A DNA stretch of 64,000 bases from Sorghum bicolor. Lineage: Eukaryota; Streptophyta; Magnoliopsida; Poales; Poaceae. Under the pieces are notes generated by a model. The model did no database searches, was not told the origin of the DNA, and saw only the letters and a list, made by a program, of their open reading frames with translations. The stretch lies in assembly GCF_000003195.3 (NCBI RefSeq), contig NC_012878.2, positions 43,881,047 through 43,945,046 on the forward strand. The letters are read 5' to 3'. Position numbers and translations under genes: made by a program. This document shows, in pieces, positions 34,520 through 45,748 of the stretch (the stretch's first letter is position 1; every line of letters begins with the position of its first letter).

Positions 34520-37500
34520 TCACATACTTAGTAGCGCTTGGATGGCCGATATAGCGCGTAGGCGGATCTGGTCAGCTGCTTCTATCTCCTTGACGTCTTC
34601 ATCGGCAGAACCTTCTATTGGCTTCAATTTCTTCTTCAGCTGCAGTGCTTTCCGACCATGGGTGTTTTGCTCTTGCTCGAGGTGTTTGATGGTCTTAGGC
34701 AGTTGACTTTCTTCCTGTTGGGCTTGGGATAGGGCATCCTCCACTTGCTTGAGTTCTGCCAACAGGGCTTCTCGTTTGGCCGATAGGTCGGAAATCTTCT
34801 GCTTCAATGCATCGCCTGAGGATTTCAAGGTGCCGATGTTCTTGTGCTTCTCATTGGCTAAGAGTTTCTCTTTCATCATTTCCTCGGAGAGCTGAGTCTG
34901 AGCGGTTCTATCGGCAAGGCGCCGAGTGGCTCTCTGGTACTGCAGCTGGCGACTTTCTAGATGTGCAGCCTGGAAGAGGGTTTCTTCAGCATCGGCAGGA
35001 ATCTGGCCTCTGAGGATCTTGAACAGAACCTTGGCCGGGTCGGAGTCATTGACCAGTTGAGCTGTATCTTGATGAAGGATAGCCGATAGCTCTTCCAGCT
35101 TAGCCCTGATCTCCGCCGATACAATCCCAACTGCTCGGGAAGAACTTGCCTCTTCACCTTCGTCTTCGGAGATATCAATGGCGAAGGAAAATAGGCTGTC
35201 GGGGGAGTCTTGTTCCTGAGGAAGAAAACGAGACAAAATGAGTCATTCCGTGGTCAAAGCATCGGCAAATGATACTGGTGAAAGATTGAATGGCTTACTT
35301 GCTTCAAGGCAATCTCTCGCCTTTGACTTGAAGACGCCGGTGGAGCCATGGGTTGGTCGGTCGGAATTGCCGATGGGACTACGTCAGCTGAAAGTTAACA
35401 GAGAGGGCTATAAGGCTGAAAGGGAACAAATTCATTGGCAATAATATTATAAGAATGTGTTACCTTGAGGAGAGACAATGCTTGTCTGAATTGAAGAAAC
35501 TACCAATGATATGATTGAACCTGCTGGGTCGGTAGTTTGTTCGCCCACATTGGCCGGTGTGTCTTCTGGTTGGGGTGCTTCTAGCTGAGGTTCTTCTTGC
35601 TGGGGTCCTTCCGCTTGTGGTGCTTCTTGCGGTTGAAGAGGGGATGGTACTTGCTGAGTCTCTGTTTCTGGAGGGGAAGGAGAAGATTCCACCGGAATAG
35701 GAGATACCGGAGGAGGAGAAGGAGTTACCACTTTCCGGCGCTTCGATTGCGCCCTGGTACCTTTGGTGCCTTTTCTCTTCTGCTGGCTGGACTGGGGGGC
35801 ATCGGCGTCTTTGCCTTTGATTCTTGCCGATGCACTGGTTTGCTGTTACAGAAAAAGGAATTTGTCAGTACCAATACAGCCGATGTTAAAGTAAGATTGA
35901 AGGTATAGGTGAGAAGGTTTAGCAGTTACCTTAAAAGCCTGCGCAAGGGTAGAAGCGGCTACCGATGGCGATGTCTGAGTTCTCCTAGTGGTGAACTTCT
36001 TGAGGCGTATACCCCGATGCACGATAGCAGCCAGAGTAGGAGCTTTGTGGCTGATTGAGGAAACTGGACCTGATGCAAACAAGTCAATCGGCTTGCCACT
36101 CCTGCTGACCGACAGAGGAGTGTCATCGACCTGAAAAGTCACACAAAGGGTCAGTTATTGATGGAAATAAGATTGAAAGAATTGAAACATCGGTTTGAAA
36201 GTACTTACGGCATCACTGGGAACTTCGTATTCGGGGTCGATCATGCCGCGGTATGTGAGGGCCGATTTGCAGAATAGATGCTCCTTCCATTCTGCCCACC
36301 ACTGCTTGTATGCCTGAGTGATAAAGGCGGCTGGGACCTACTCTGATAGGTCTACATCGGTAACGGCACTTGATGGCAGCTGGGCTACTCGAATCCATTC
36401 AAGAAGACTGTTGATGGTTTCCCTGGGCTTTATCACATCGGCGTAACAGAGTGCAATCGGCAGCTGGCCGAAAGCTAATTGGCGAGCTAGTGCCGATGGA
36501 TTATAGAACTCATAAGTCTGGGGAGATGTTTTCCCACTGCCAAAGAAATTCACCGGTATGGCTCTGGGGGTCACCAATGCCATCATTACTTCGTTGTCCT
36601 TGTCAAGAGCCTCGTCGAACGGGTTGAAAACCAGAGGAAACACGGTGTCTGGGTCATCATAAGCTAACCATGCTCGCTCATCTCTGGTCAAACCTTCGTA
36701 CAAGGATTGGAAGAATCGGCTGATCGGATCTGGATTAACCCCTGTACCTGGCAGAACTATGACGACTTCACCAAAGTTTAAGGGAGGGCGTGTTGCCAAT
36801 TCCTCTTCACCCAGCACATGGTTCTCGGCTATGTCCCTTGGAAAACACTGAGCGAAAAGATTAAACTCCAGACACTTGTGTAGATGGAGATTGAGCCACA
36901 TGTTAATGAACCACCAAGGGCCTCCCAAGTTGCCGATAGACTGACCAAGTAAGAGCTTCCTAGTTACTTGGTGAAGGAGGTGGTAGGCTGCTCCAAGCAG
37001 GTATCGGCCGAGAGGAAATCGGCCGCCGTTGGCCAGATTTTCTGCTGCTGCTAGATAAACAGAAGTTGGTCCTGCCAATCGGCCACAAAACACGAATTTG
37101 TCTAGCCACATGTTCAAGAAGCGGGTCTGCTCTTTTGCGTCAACAGGGCCTGTTTTGCGGTATTTCTGGATATACCCTGACCAGCCGCCGATGGCGCGGG
37201 TTCCTACCTTAGCACTGGGTTTAGTATCGAAGAAGTGGGTGCTATCAGCAGAAGATACATCCAGGCCAGTGAGCATGGCTACATCGGCAAGTGTAGGGGA
37301 AGCAGGGCCATGGCCAAAAACGAAGGCATTGAGAGTGTCTGACCAAAAGTATGGTGCGGCTATCAGCATTGATTCATTCCTATGAATATCGGTAATGGAC
37401 AACCTAATGCACTGGTCTAGCTTTCTCTCACCCCACTGGACTTCATTAGAATTGCTGACCCTCAAGAACCAATCCTTCCACCCCACGGTGGGGCTGGGCC

Positions 37501-37809
37501 AGGAACGAAAAGCATCCTTCCACAGATCCAAAGAAAAATTCTCTGCTCTAAAAGGGATCCTGTTGGTTTCTGCATTTATGAGGTCGGTTGGATCTGGATC
37601 CCCTAGCGGGCCAAGGCATTGGAGGTGTGGTTGATCGGTGCGGATGACGATTTTGTTAGCTAATTCCTAGTGTTTTGGAGGTAGAAAGGAAAAGTACAAA
37701 GAAAGAGAAAGAAAATGCTTGGTAAGATTGCGAATGAACAGGGATGCGAGAAAAAGTACAAAGGATAGTGCGAAGAACTGACCTCAGGGATGATGAAGTT
37801 GACGGCCAT
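34520..37809 (-). CDS. Antisense six-exon plant-mobile-domain / coiled-coil protein of E2
   Basis: Exons (minus): 37783-37809, 36209-37666, 35930-36130, 35464-35842, 35299-35387, 34520-35215. Every junction has GT-AG and the phases agree; the total is 2,850 nt, 949 codons plus TGA. The only break is TAG at 36338-36340 (codon 452), where E1 has Trp. Residues about 45-400 are a PMD domain (ENFSLDLWKDAFRSWPS, GHGPASPTLADVAMLTGLDV, GRYLLGAAYHLL). Exon 4 encodes a nuclear-localisation-like cluster (QQKRKGTKGTRAQSKRRK) and a Pro/Glu/Gln-rich stretch. Exon 6 is acidic, then about 150 residues of coiled coil. The gene has a TATA box 155 nt upstream. Tat elements are known to carry extra antisense ORFs. 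Function unknown; nuclear action is inferred. Expression is untested. Confidence 0.82.
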
Positions 37810-37960
37810 TTTGCCACGGAGGAGAAGCTTGAGAGTTTTGGAGTTGGTGAAGAAGGAGCCTTGTCGGAGATCTTGGAGCTTTTGGAACAGCGCCGCCGCC
37901 GGGAAGTTGAGGTTGGAGTTGTGGAATGATGTGATGGAGAAGGAGTACCCGAGAAGGAAC

Positions 37961-37970
37961 TACTTATAGG
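37961..37970 (-). promoter_or_regulatory. TATA-like box of the E2 antisense gene
   Basis: The minus strand reads CCTATAAGTA, about 155 nt before the ATG at 37809, matching the stronger CTATAAATAC of E1 in place and flanks. Confidence 0.6.
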
Positions 37971-38133
37971 ACAAAACGGGCAGGGGCAAATCTGACTTAT
38001 CTCTTCGCCGCATCCGAGAAATCCGAGGTTGCTCAGGTAGATATGGTAACTGTTTGCACGGTAATCAAGGGATTGTGCAGGAGATTTGACAGGAAGCGGT
38101 CATTATTCAGAGATATTTCACTGTGCGAGATCT

Positions 38134-38312
38134 CCTGGTCGGTCCATCGGCGGTGTCTTGTAACGGTCATATTGCCGATGGGCAAATGAAGTGGAGATAG
38201 CCGTTTGGGAAGATAAGGTACGAGCATCCTGGTCAGTCCATCGGCAAATCTTTGCAACGGTAATATTGCCGATGTGCAACCAAAAAGGAAATATCCGTTT
38301 AGGAAGTTGAGG
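38134..38312. repeat. Tandem duplication (94-bp period) upstream of the antisense gene
   Basis: Two diverged copies begin CCTGGTC at 38134 and 38228. Each contains CCATCGGC followed about 20 nt later by GCCGATG, an inverted motif pair. E1 has a single copy near 18117. Confidence 0.8.
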
Positions 38313-38448
38313 ATTTCAAGGGGTTTACAAAAGAACAGGGTCAGAGTTGTTCAGATTGAGGTTGTCGGTTACCAGGTTAGGAGCATTAATTGCGGGAAAA
38401 GGCATCATTACTGCAGAGAATTTCGGAGCATTAACAATCTCATACTCC

Positions 38449-38464
38449 AAAATTGGGGGGCATG
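38449..38464 (+). promoter_or_regulatory. Polypurine tract of E2
   Basis: AAAATTGGGGGGCATG directly abuts the 3' LTR at 38465. Confidence 0.75.
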
Positions 38465-39187
38465 TGTTGACACCGTTTTTGGGCACGTGTCCATGCTTGG
38501 TAGAGTACAGGCCGGTAGGATAGGACGACGGTGTTTTGTCTACAGGATGAATTGCCGATGAGGGTGGTTGCCGATGAAGGAGAGATTGAACGTGACTAAG
38601 TCTGTAGATGGTGATTTGTCTGTGCCGATGGCTACGACAAGGAAGTCTACCGATGACTATGGCAAGGGAGTCTGTTGATGATACGGAGGGAGAGTCCGGG
38701 AGTTGCCGATCGGTTTGTGGAGATGTTCCAGCTTGTCACGGGGGGATAGCTTTATGTTTTCCTTAGTTATTTAAATCGTTTTGTATACAGATTCTATGTA
38801 ATTTGTAATTTGAATTCTAGTCATGTCTGGTTGTAACTCTTTGAGCAGGGTATAAATATAGACCCTAGGGCCTTGTAATGAGGGATCGATCAATCAATCA
38901 AACACACGCTTTTACTCATATTCCAGCATCTACTTTTTTTCGACGACTTCGTCACACTTTTTCCTTTTCATTACGAGTTCTTAGGAATTCGTCGACTTAA
39001 GCTCGATGCGTTCTCAAGTTCCGCGTGAGTACCTCTTAGCCGTGACATCCGGGCGCATCGCTGTTGTCAGGACTGAAGTATTCGAGTTACCACCTTTGCC
39101 GATAGTAAGGTCAAATCGGCTGGCACGCCTTAACGTTTGAATCGGGTATTAGCCCTTTGTGTTTGCAGATCAATTTTTGCACCAACA
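38465..39187 (+). repeat. 3' LTR of E2
   Basis: 723 bp, the same length as the 5' LTR, with about 16 differences by eye; it ends CACCAACA and is followed by the CAGGG duplication. Confidence 0.95.
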
Positions 39188-39581
39188 CAGGGTCTTTATT
39201 TATAGCCCCCCAGGAATCACCACAGCCCTTGGATCAAACCAACTTAAACGTGTGCTTAAGATTAATCCTCAAAGTCGGTGGAGGCAGGATCCGCGAGGTT
39301 CAACCTGATTGGTTGAACCCCCTGGGCGGCCGCCCCTGACAGGTGGGGCGCCCGCCCCTGCCCTATGGTAGGTGGGTCCCACCTTTCAGGTGGTGTCTTC
39401 CCGAGGCTTCTTGAGTATTCCTGAGTTGACGTTTCATGTGTTCTCTCTATGTAAATCTGATATGTGGACCCCCTTTTGTTCTTATTCTGATAACCCCCTA
39501 TAGAAATAGATAAACACCAAAACTTGTGGAATGTTGTTAGTGATAACCCATATAGCTAGATAGTATTCTCATTTTAATCCT

Positions 39582-41161
39582 TGTTGGGCATTCTTAACTT
39601 CATTACCAAAAGTAGACTTAGTTTTCTATTTCTGATAACGGCGCCAAAAATGTCGAACCTATCCCTCATGCCACTTAAGCCAAGTTGTCATCCCCAGCAC
39701 GACATGAGAGACGCGGTATTGAAATATGCAATTGCTCATCTAGATAAATAATAAATGGGATCTGCAAGCGCACAGATTAATACTGATGTAGCATTTTAAC
39801 CGAGAAGTATTCCAGGTATCGTTATTTATATTTTTACCACTAGGAAGGGATTACTAATAATGATGGAATGAAATATGGAACTGAGTATCATTGCATGTAT
39901 AATAAAGAGCATTCATCTATCTCATCAATACAGGGGTAAGTGTCACATAAAATATAGATAAAATATGAATGGTGATAAAGATAACTATTCTGATCAGCAT
40001 AACTAGCCACATATGATAATGATAAGCACCTCAACAGATATTCTAGCAAGTCATTAGCATGGAATTAGGATGAACTACAAGAATATTTTCTACGTTATTC
40101 TTAACTATAAAGTCTAGCATATCATAGTTAGTGCAATTATACTTGGCAATCATTGCGAGACAAGATTACGCCCACGCATAGTGATATTATCAAGGAAGAT
40201 GAGAAACATAGCAATCACTCCCCTGTAACAGTGTTGCTCTGCCTGCCCTATACACGGAAGGAGGACTATATAAGAATCAACGGAGTTGTCACCACCGCCT
40301 ACACAATACTTATCATTTACCCACTGTACACATAGATAAACGTTATATGATCCTAAGCATGTATATAATTCCAATCTAACTAAGCCAAGCATATAACCAT
40401 GATAAACTAAGAATGATATAATTGTAAATATAAACAAGTAGAGCAAAGTCAAAATCAATATATTCAAATAGAGCAAAGTCATATTCATAATATTGAAGAA
40501 CAATGATGAACAGATGAAGAACAATAGAGGAATTACCAAGAATCCTCTTGACAGATCTGGAAACCAATCAAAGATTGACTCCTTCTAGTTCCAATCCTAT
40601 GTAGCTATGCTAAACTAGAGATCTAGTTGATGTGGTGGCTTTAGGGCTTGATCAGAGGCTCTTCTCCTTGGATGAATGAATGAATTAGTGTTTGAGAGAG
40701 TTGCCCTCCTCTCCAGGGGCCAGGGGCCTTGCTTATATAGCCCTCCCAAATGAACGTGGGTCGTCGGATCAAACCGACCTTAATCACGTGGTTTTCCTTC
40801 ATCCCTTAGGTCGGTGGAGCATAATCCTCGAGGCGGAGCCTGATTGGCTCTCAGGCCAGGGCAGGCGCCCTAGGGGGGAGGGTGGGCGCCCTGCCCCCAG
40901 GCCCGCTCAGCCTCTCGCTCGTTCTTGTGGCTTCTGGAGTCTTCTAGATGATGGAAAATTGCCGCACACGTTAATATCTCTATGTAAACCCAACGTGTGG
41001 GCTTGTCCTCCATATTTCCTGATAACCCCCTGCAGAAATAGACAAACACCAAAACTCATGGAATTCTGTAAGATAAAACCCTAAGTCTGGGTGTTGCTTG
41101 CATTTAGATCCTTTTCCTTGTTTATTTGATAGTTAAATTTGGTATTTAAGGACCGTCAACA
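39582..41161 (-). repeat. Solo LTR of the A family
   Basis: 1580 bp, TGTTGGGC...GTCAACA, related over its length to the element A LTR (4305-5957). It is flanked by the 5-bp duplication ATCCT (39577-39581 and 41162-41166) with no internal sequence. The uninterrupted target is preserved in B's other LTR near 54800. Orientation is judged from the A LTR; the minus TATA (CTATATAAGC) is at about 40732-40741. Confidence 0.92.
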
Positions 41162-41215
41162 ATCCTTTCTCATGCTATGTTGACGGTTAAAAAGAGTACT
41201 TATCTAGTGTCAACA

Positions 41216-41235
41216 AACTCCCCCAAGCTTACCTT
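41216..41235 (-). promoter_or_regulatory. Polypurine tract of element B
   Basis: The minus strand reads GTAAGCTTGGGGGAGTT next to the 3' LTR, the same core as in Athila2 and D. Confidence 0.8.
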
Positions 41236-42307
41236 TTGCTCGTCCATGAGCAAAGATAGACTCAGTGATGGATCAGGAGTTGCTACAATGCTATCACGCC
41301 TCACAAGTACACATGTTTTTAGACAAGGACTCTCCTTTGGTTTAGAGTGAACTATTCTGACTCAAAACTTACCCATATTACCTTTCACCATGGAGCTTGT
41401 AGCTATCACTTAGGTCTTGGGTAGTTGAAAGATAGAATAGTTAAGTCGAGCACTATGCTACTCACCCTTTGATCAACTATTATTCCATAGTTTTGTAAGA
41501 TTTTCAAATAAAACTCAGAGTTTCATTGTATGACACTTTCCAGTCTCTCATATGTGGTATTTTTTGATCCTCTCCTAGGCAAGTGAGTATGCCTTCTCTT
41601 AGCTCTCAGAATATGTGGTATTTGTAGGACTAAGGCATAGTTGCCTTCTCTCTCTCACCCTACTTCTAATTGGCTTATGTGGAGCTCATAGGTGGGAAAG
41701 ACTATTCAAACCTACATACATATATTGCATAGTTAAACCATGGATACATAGAAAATAATTATACAATCAAGTCATATGTGCATGTGAGTGAATGAAGTGG
41801 ATGATAAGGATGGAAGTGGTTATGAGGGGTGATAACTAATGGTGAATATCTAATTCTACATTTGCTCCTTGGGGAAAACATACCTCCCTAAACTAAGAAT
41901 AAGGACTTGGTTGTCTTTCTTTTCTTTTGCATTGGGACTTTTGTCCTCTTTCTTTCTTTTCTCATTTTTTAATCAGCCATCCCTTTTAATGCACTGATAA
42001 TAGCAGGAGTATCAATTGAAACAACTAGAGCTTTATTGGATAAGTAGAATAAGACATAATGGTAATGGATGAAGGAATGCGTACTCCCAGGGTAGGAGCA
42101 GCATCGGTGCGTGTTTCCAAGATAGAAACAGCACAAAGTGTAGTGCGTTTATGTGGGTGGTACTTCTAGGAACAGAAGTAGCTCATAGTGAATGTGGTGG
42201 ATGTAAGTGGTTGCATACTTCTGAGGATAGAAGTAGCTAAGATTAATGGATGGAGAGCACATAATATTGATTTTAACTGCATGACTAGTTCCTTAGGGTC
42301 TACACAG
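41236..42307 (-). other. Non-coding tail of element B (left of D)
   Basis: No coding potential. It continues after D at 49859. The last five bases (CACAG, 42303-42307) are D's left target duplication. Confidence 0.75.
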
Positions 42308-43588
42308 TGTTGGGTATTTTAAACGCAAATAGAAAAATCCGCAAGCGCACGGATACCGATGTAGCCTTCACCCTGGAGTATTCCAGAGTATCGATTTTCC
42401 ACAGGGAACGTGAGTGTACTAATTAAGAATCAAGATTGCCCAAGGATAACTATATAATTATTTTTGGTGGAAAGAGAGGAAGTTTCCTGAGAGTTCTCTA
42501 GTTGATCTAAGAATCAAGAATTACTTCAAAGATTATTTATATCGGGACATCAGAGCACTAACCACAGAAAGAGATGAGAAGGGGGCTAGGAAGGTCTGAC
42601 TATGGTCCTACAAACAGCGATCCGAACAAGGTGGAATACGTCGACCGTTAGGGCTGTCACTACCCTAAGGCTACCACAACAATCCGCACGATTGGGTGCA
42701 ATTCCAGGTAATTGCAAGACTAAACACCACGTCTAATCTATGAATTACTACTCTAGCATTATAAAGACTAGAGCACTTGATGCAAGCGGGAATCCAATAA
42801 ATAACTTGAATGTAAATAAAAGTAATTAGAGAACTCAGGAATTATGAATTGAAGAACCTGGAGAACGATGAAGAACGAACCAGTTGCTGCAAAAGTACAA
42901 TGTTGAGAAAGATCCGACAGATCCGGCTCCTCCTCCGCTCTCCTCTTCTCTCTCCCTATTTTTTAGATTACAACTAGAACTAACTAGAACTAGAACTAGA
43001 GGAACTAGAACTAGAACTAGATGAACTAGAACTAGATCTAGATGAACTAGAGGTAGAACTAGAAGAAATAGAGGGATCCTCTCTACTTGGATGAAGAATT
43101 GAAACCCTAACTTTGATTTTGTAGAAGAGGTATGATCTCCAAGGGCCAGGGGGGTCTGGTTTTATAGTCCCTTCAGATGAATCTGGGCCGTTGGATCAAA
43201 CCGACATTAATCGCACGGTTTTCCTTGATCCTTTAGGTCGGTGGAGCAATATCACGAAAGAGAATCCTGATTGGACTCTATGTCAGGGCGAGCGCCCAGG
43301 TCAACTGGGCGGGCGCCCAGTGCCTGGCCCCCTTCGGCCTCCGCTTCCTTCCCGTGGCTTCTGGAGTCTTCTAGATGGTAGAAAATTGCGCGGCACGTTA
43401 ATATCTCTATGTAAACCTGACGTGTGGGCCTTTCCTCCGTATTTCCTGATAACCCCCTGTAGAAATAGACAAACACCAAAACTTGTGGAATTCTGTCAGA
43501 TAAAACCCTAAGTCTAGGTGTTGGTTCCATTTAGATCCTTTTCCATGATTAGTTGACAGTTAAATGTGAGCATTAAGGACCGTCAACA
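42308..43588 (-). repeat. 3' LTR of element D
   Basis: 1281 bp. The minus TATA is at about 43159-43167 (TATAAAACC). Contains the AACTAG minisatellite and the GC near-palindrome at 43305-43320. Confidence 0.93.
42971..43067. repeat. AACTAG minisatellite in the D 3' LTR
   Basis: Degenerate tandem AACTAG units. The matching array in the 5' LTR (about 49259-49338) is shorter and accounts for most of the 22-bp LTR length difference. Confidence 0.88.
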
Positions 43589-45745
43589 AGCTCCCTCAAG
43601 CTTAACCTTTGCTCGTCCCTAAGCAAAGATGAACTCAAGAGTTTCTGTAGTGGTTTCATGCCTTAAAGATACACATGCATTCAAACAAGATCTCATCTCT
43701 AGGTTAGGGTAAACTGTTAAGATTTAAACTTACTCATTTTACCTTCCACCATGGGGCTTGTAACCGTCACTTGTGTCTTGAGCAGTTAAAAGATAGAACG
43801 GTCTAGTCAAGCACCATGTCTCTTGTTCTTCGATTAACTATAGCTCTGGAGTTTTTGCAGATTTTCAAATAAAACTCAGAGATTCCTTGTATGACTCTCT
43901 CTAGTCTCTCTTTTGTGGTATTTCTGGATCCTTACCAAGGCAGTAATGGTGTATGCCTTCTCTCAAAGTATGTGGTATTTGTGATATAAGGCATAGTGGC
44001 ATTGCCTTCTCTCTCACCCTACTCTAATGAGGTTTTGATATCTGGAGCTCATAGGTGGGAGACAGCTAATACATACTTACAAGACATTTATTGCATAGTC
44101 AAACCATGGATCCAGAAGAACAAGTCAATAAGTCAAATCAAGATGTGCATGTGTGGCGAAGGAATGGTGATAATGGTGAAAGTCTAATTCTACTTTTGCT
44201 CTTTTGAGGGGGTACATACCTTTCTTGCTCTTTTGAAACTTTTTGAGGAGAATGAGATGCTCTATATTTTCTTTTTCTTTTCTCTCAGGTGGGTATCTTG
44301 TACCCCTAATTCTACTCTCGGACACTTGTCCATTTTTACCTCTCGTCTTACTTTTTCTTTTCTTTCGAGGTTCCGGGCACTTGCCCCTTTTTATTTCCTC
44401 GCATCTTCTCTTTTTTTAAGCACTCATTTCCTAAAATAATATAGCAAGTGGTAGTAACCAAGGTAACTTGAGCATTTATTTCACAAGGGAAAACAGAAAT
44501 AGGAGAATGTTTTTAGCTATTCTCTCCCGGATTAGGAGTAGAATATTTTTGGATGGTTCTAGAGATGGAAATGAGTGGATGTATGTGGATGCGTACTTCC
44601 AGAGTAGAAGGTGCATGTATGAGTGAACGTGCAAGTGAATCTTGATTTAACCACATGACAAGCTCCTAAGGGTCTACACAGCTTGACCACACTCAATGCT
44701 CATAAGCAGTAAAAAGTAAATGTGTGGCTCAAAGTCTAGCAAGCATGTATATATGGCTGTGGAAGGAATTTAAACTCTCATCATACAGGAACTCATCATG
44801 TGTTATTTTAAAGATTTTCAAAGATAAAATTCTCCAGAATTCTAGCATCTCTAGGAACAGATAAACAGCAGCTCAACCTTCCCATATCATATCCGTTAAC
44901 GACTTAGACTTTAGATCAAGTACTCTCCCCACAAGTTCAGGTTTAGAGCAAATCTTAATTAATACCAGTCATACCTAAACTTGAGAGAGATTTCAATTTT
45001 GAGAACTAGCCATGGCACAGCAATTATTCATCATTTCCATGTGAGAGCTTATCATGAGGGTTCATAGCAAACTTTATTTATTTATTTATTTAGCAAACTA
45101 AGCAAAGATATATATAAGCACAAAATATTTATTTGGGTTTTTATGATTATGCATCTTTTTATTATTTGAGTAAAATATAAACGTGAGTAGAACACTTAGC
45201 TAGATAAATGGGGGTTCTCTCCCCCAAGCTGGATTTTGACGTAATTTCTTCTGATGTAGCTAGTAGGTGGTGGAGGTGTATTTGAATGTCAGCAGCACCC
45301 TGACAGTGATTAGGATGTCCTCCGTCTGCTAGTCTTCTTTGATCCTTGAATTCTGTGGAGCTCAAATAGACAACAAAGCTTTGTGGAACTGGTTAAGTGT
45401 TAGCATAAGTATCTAGCCTTTATCATGTTGAGCCTCCTCAATAAATGTTACTCTCTTTAGTAGGATCATAAATATATTTTTATAATTTTATTTTTATAGG
45501 ATAGGAATATATTTATTTCATTTTTTTATGCCACCACAGTGAATGTACTTATGGGTTTTATGCCATGAGCATACTCACATGGGGCTTACTATTTTTAACA
45601 TTTTTATTTTCTTTTCAAGATGATATGAACCTGATTAACTAAGCAAACTATTTTAAAATAATTGAAAGGAAAAAAGATAACTACCAAGTTTACCTCTTGG
45701 CAAGGCGTTCGGTGTTTTTACGTCCTCCGAACGTGACTCTCCGTT
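43589..45745 (-). other. Polypurine tract and non-coding tail of element D
   Basis: 43589-43610 reads AAAGGTTAAGCTTGAGGGAG on the minus strand, abutting the 3' LTR. The remainder is AT-rich and non-coding, and collinear from 44235 with positions 1-1495 of element A. Confidence 0.8.
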
Positions 45746-45748
45746 TTC

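Larger units (their letters stand above)
26706..39187 (+). mobile_element. E2: complete Tat-lineage element, best preserved copy
   Basis: 12,482 bp, flanked by the duplication CAGGG (26701-26705 and 39188-39192). Both LTRs are 723 bp and differ at about 16 sites by eye (about 2%), so E2 looks younger than E1. Order: LTR, primer site, Gag-Pro, Pol, hairpins, antisense PMD gene with its own TATA box, 94-bp duplication, polypurine tract, LTR. The host sequence is the 3' LTR of B. Confidence 0.95.
25496..41215 (-). repeat. 3' LTR of element B, split by E2 and a solo LTR
   Basis: Segments 25496-26705, 39193-39581 and 41167-41215 join to about 1.65 kb and align with the 5' LTR 53205-54840. The expected TG at the left end reads CA (25496-25497), so the terminus has mutated or the exact edge is a base or two off. 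The minus TATA box is at about 39197-39206 (CTATAAATA). Confidence 0.85.

Noticed and set aside
35597..35908. Plus-strand ORF of 103 codons opposite exon 4 of the antisense gene
   Set aside because: Mirror of a proline-rich coding exon; no independent support.
42971..43067. Satellite or centromeric repeat
   Set aside because: A short degenerate array confined to the LTR of one element.
43191..43511. A 106-codon ORF also present at 49456, 40692 and (other strand) 5531, apparently conserved in several LTRs
   Set aside because: It lies wholly inside LTRs and spans the TATA/leader region; its conservation follows from LTR sharing, and both strands are equally open.
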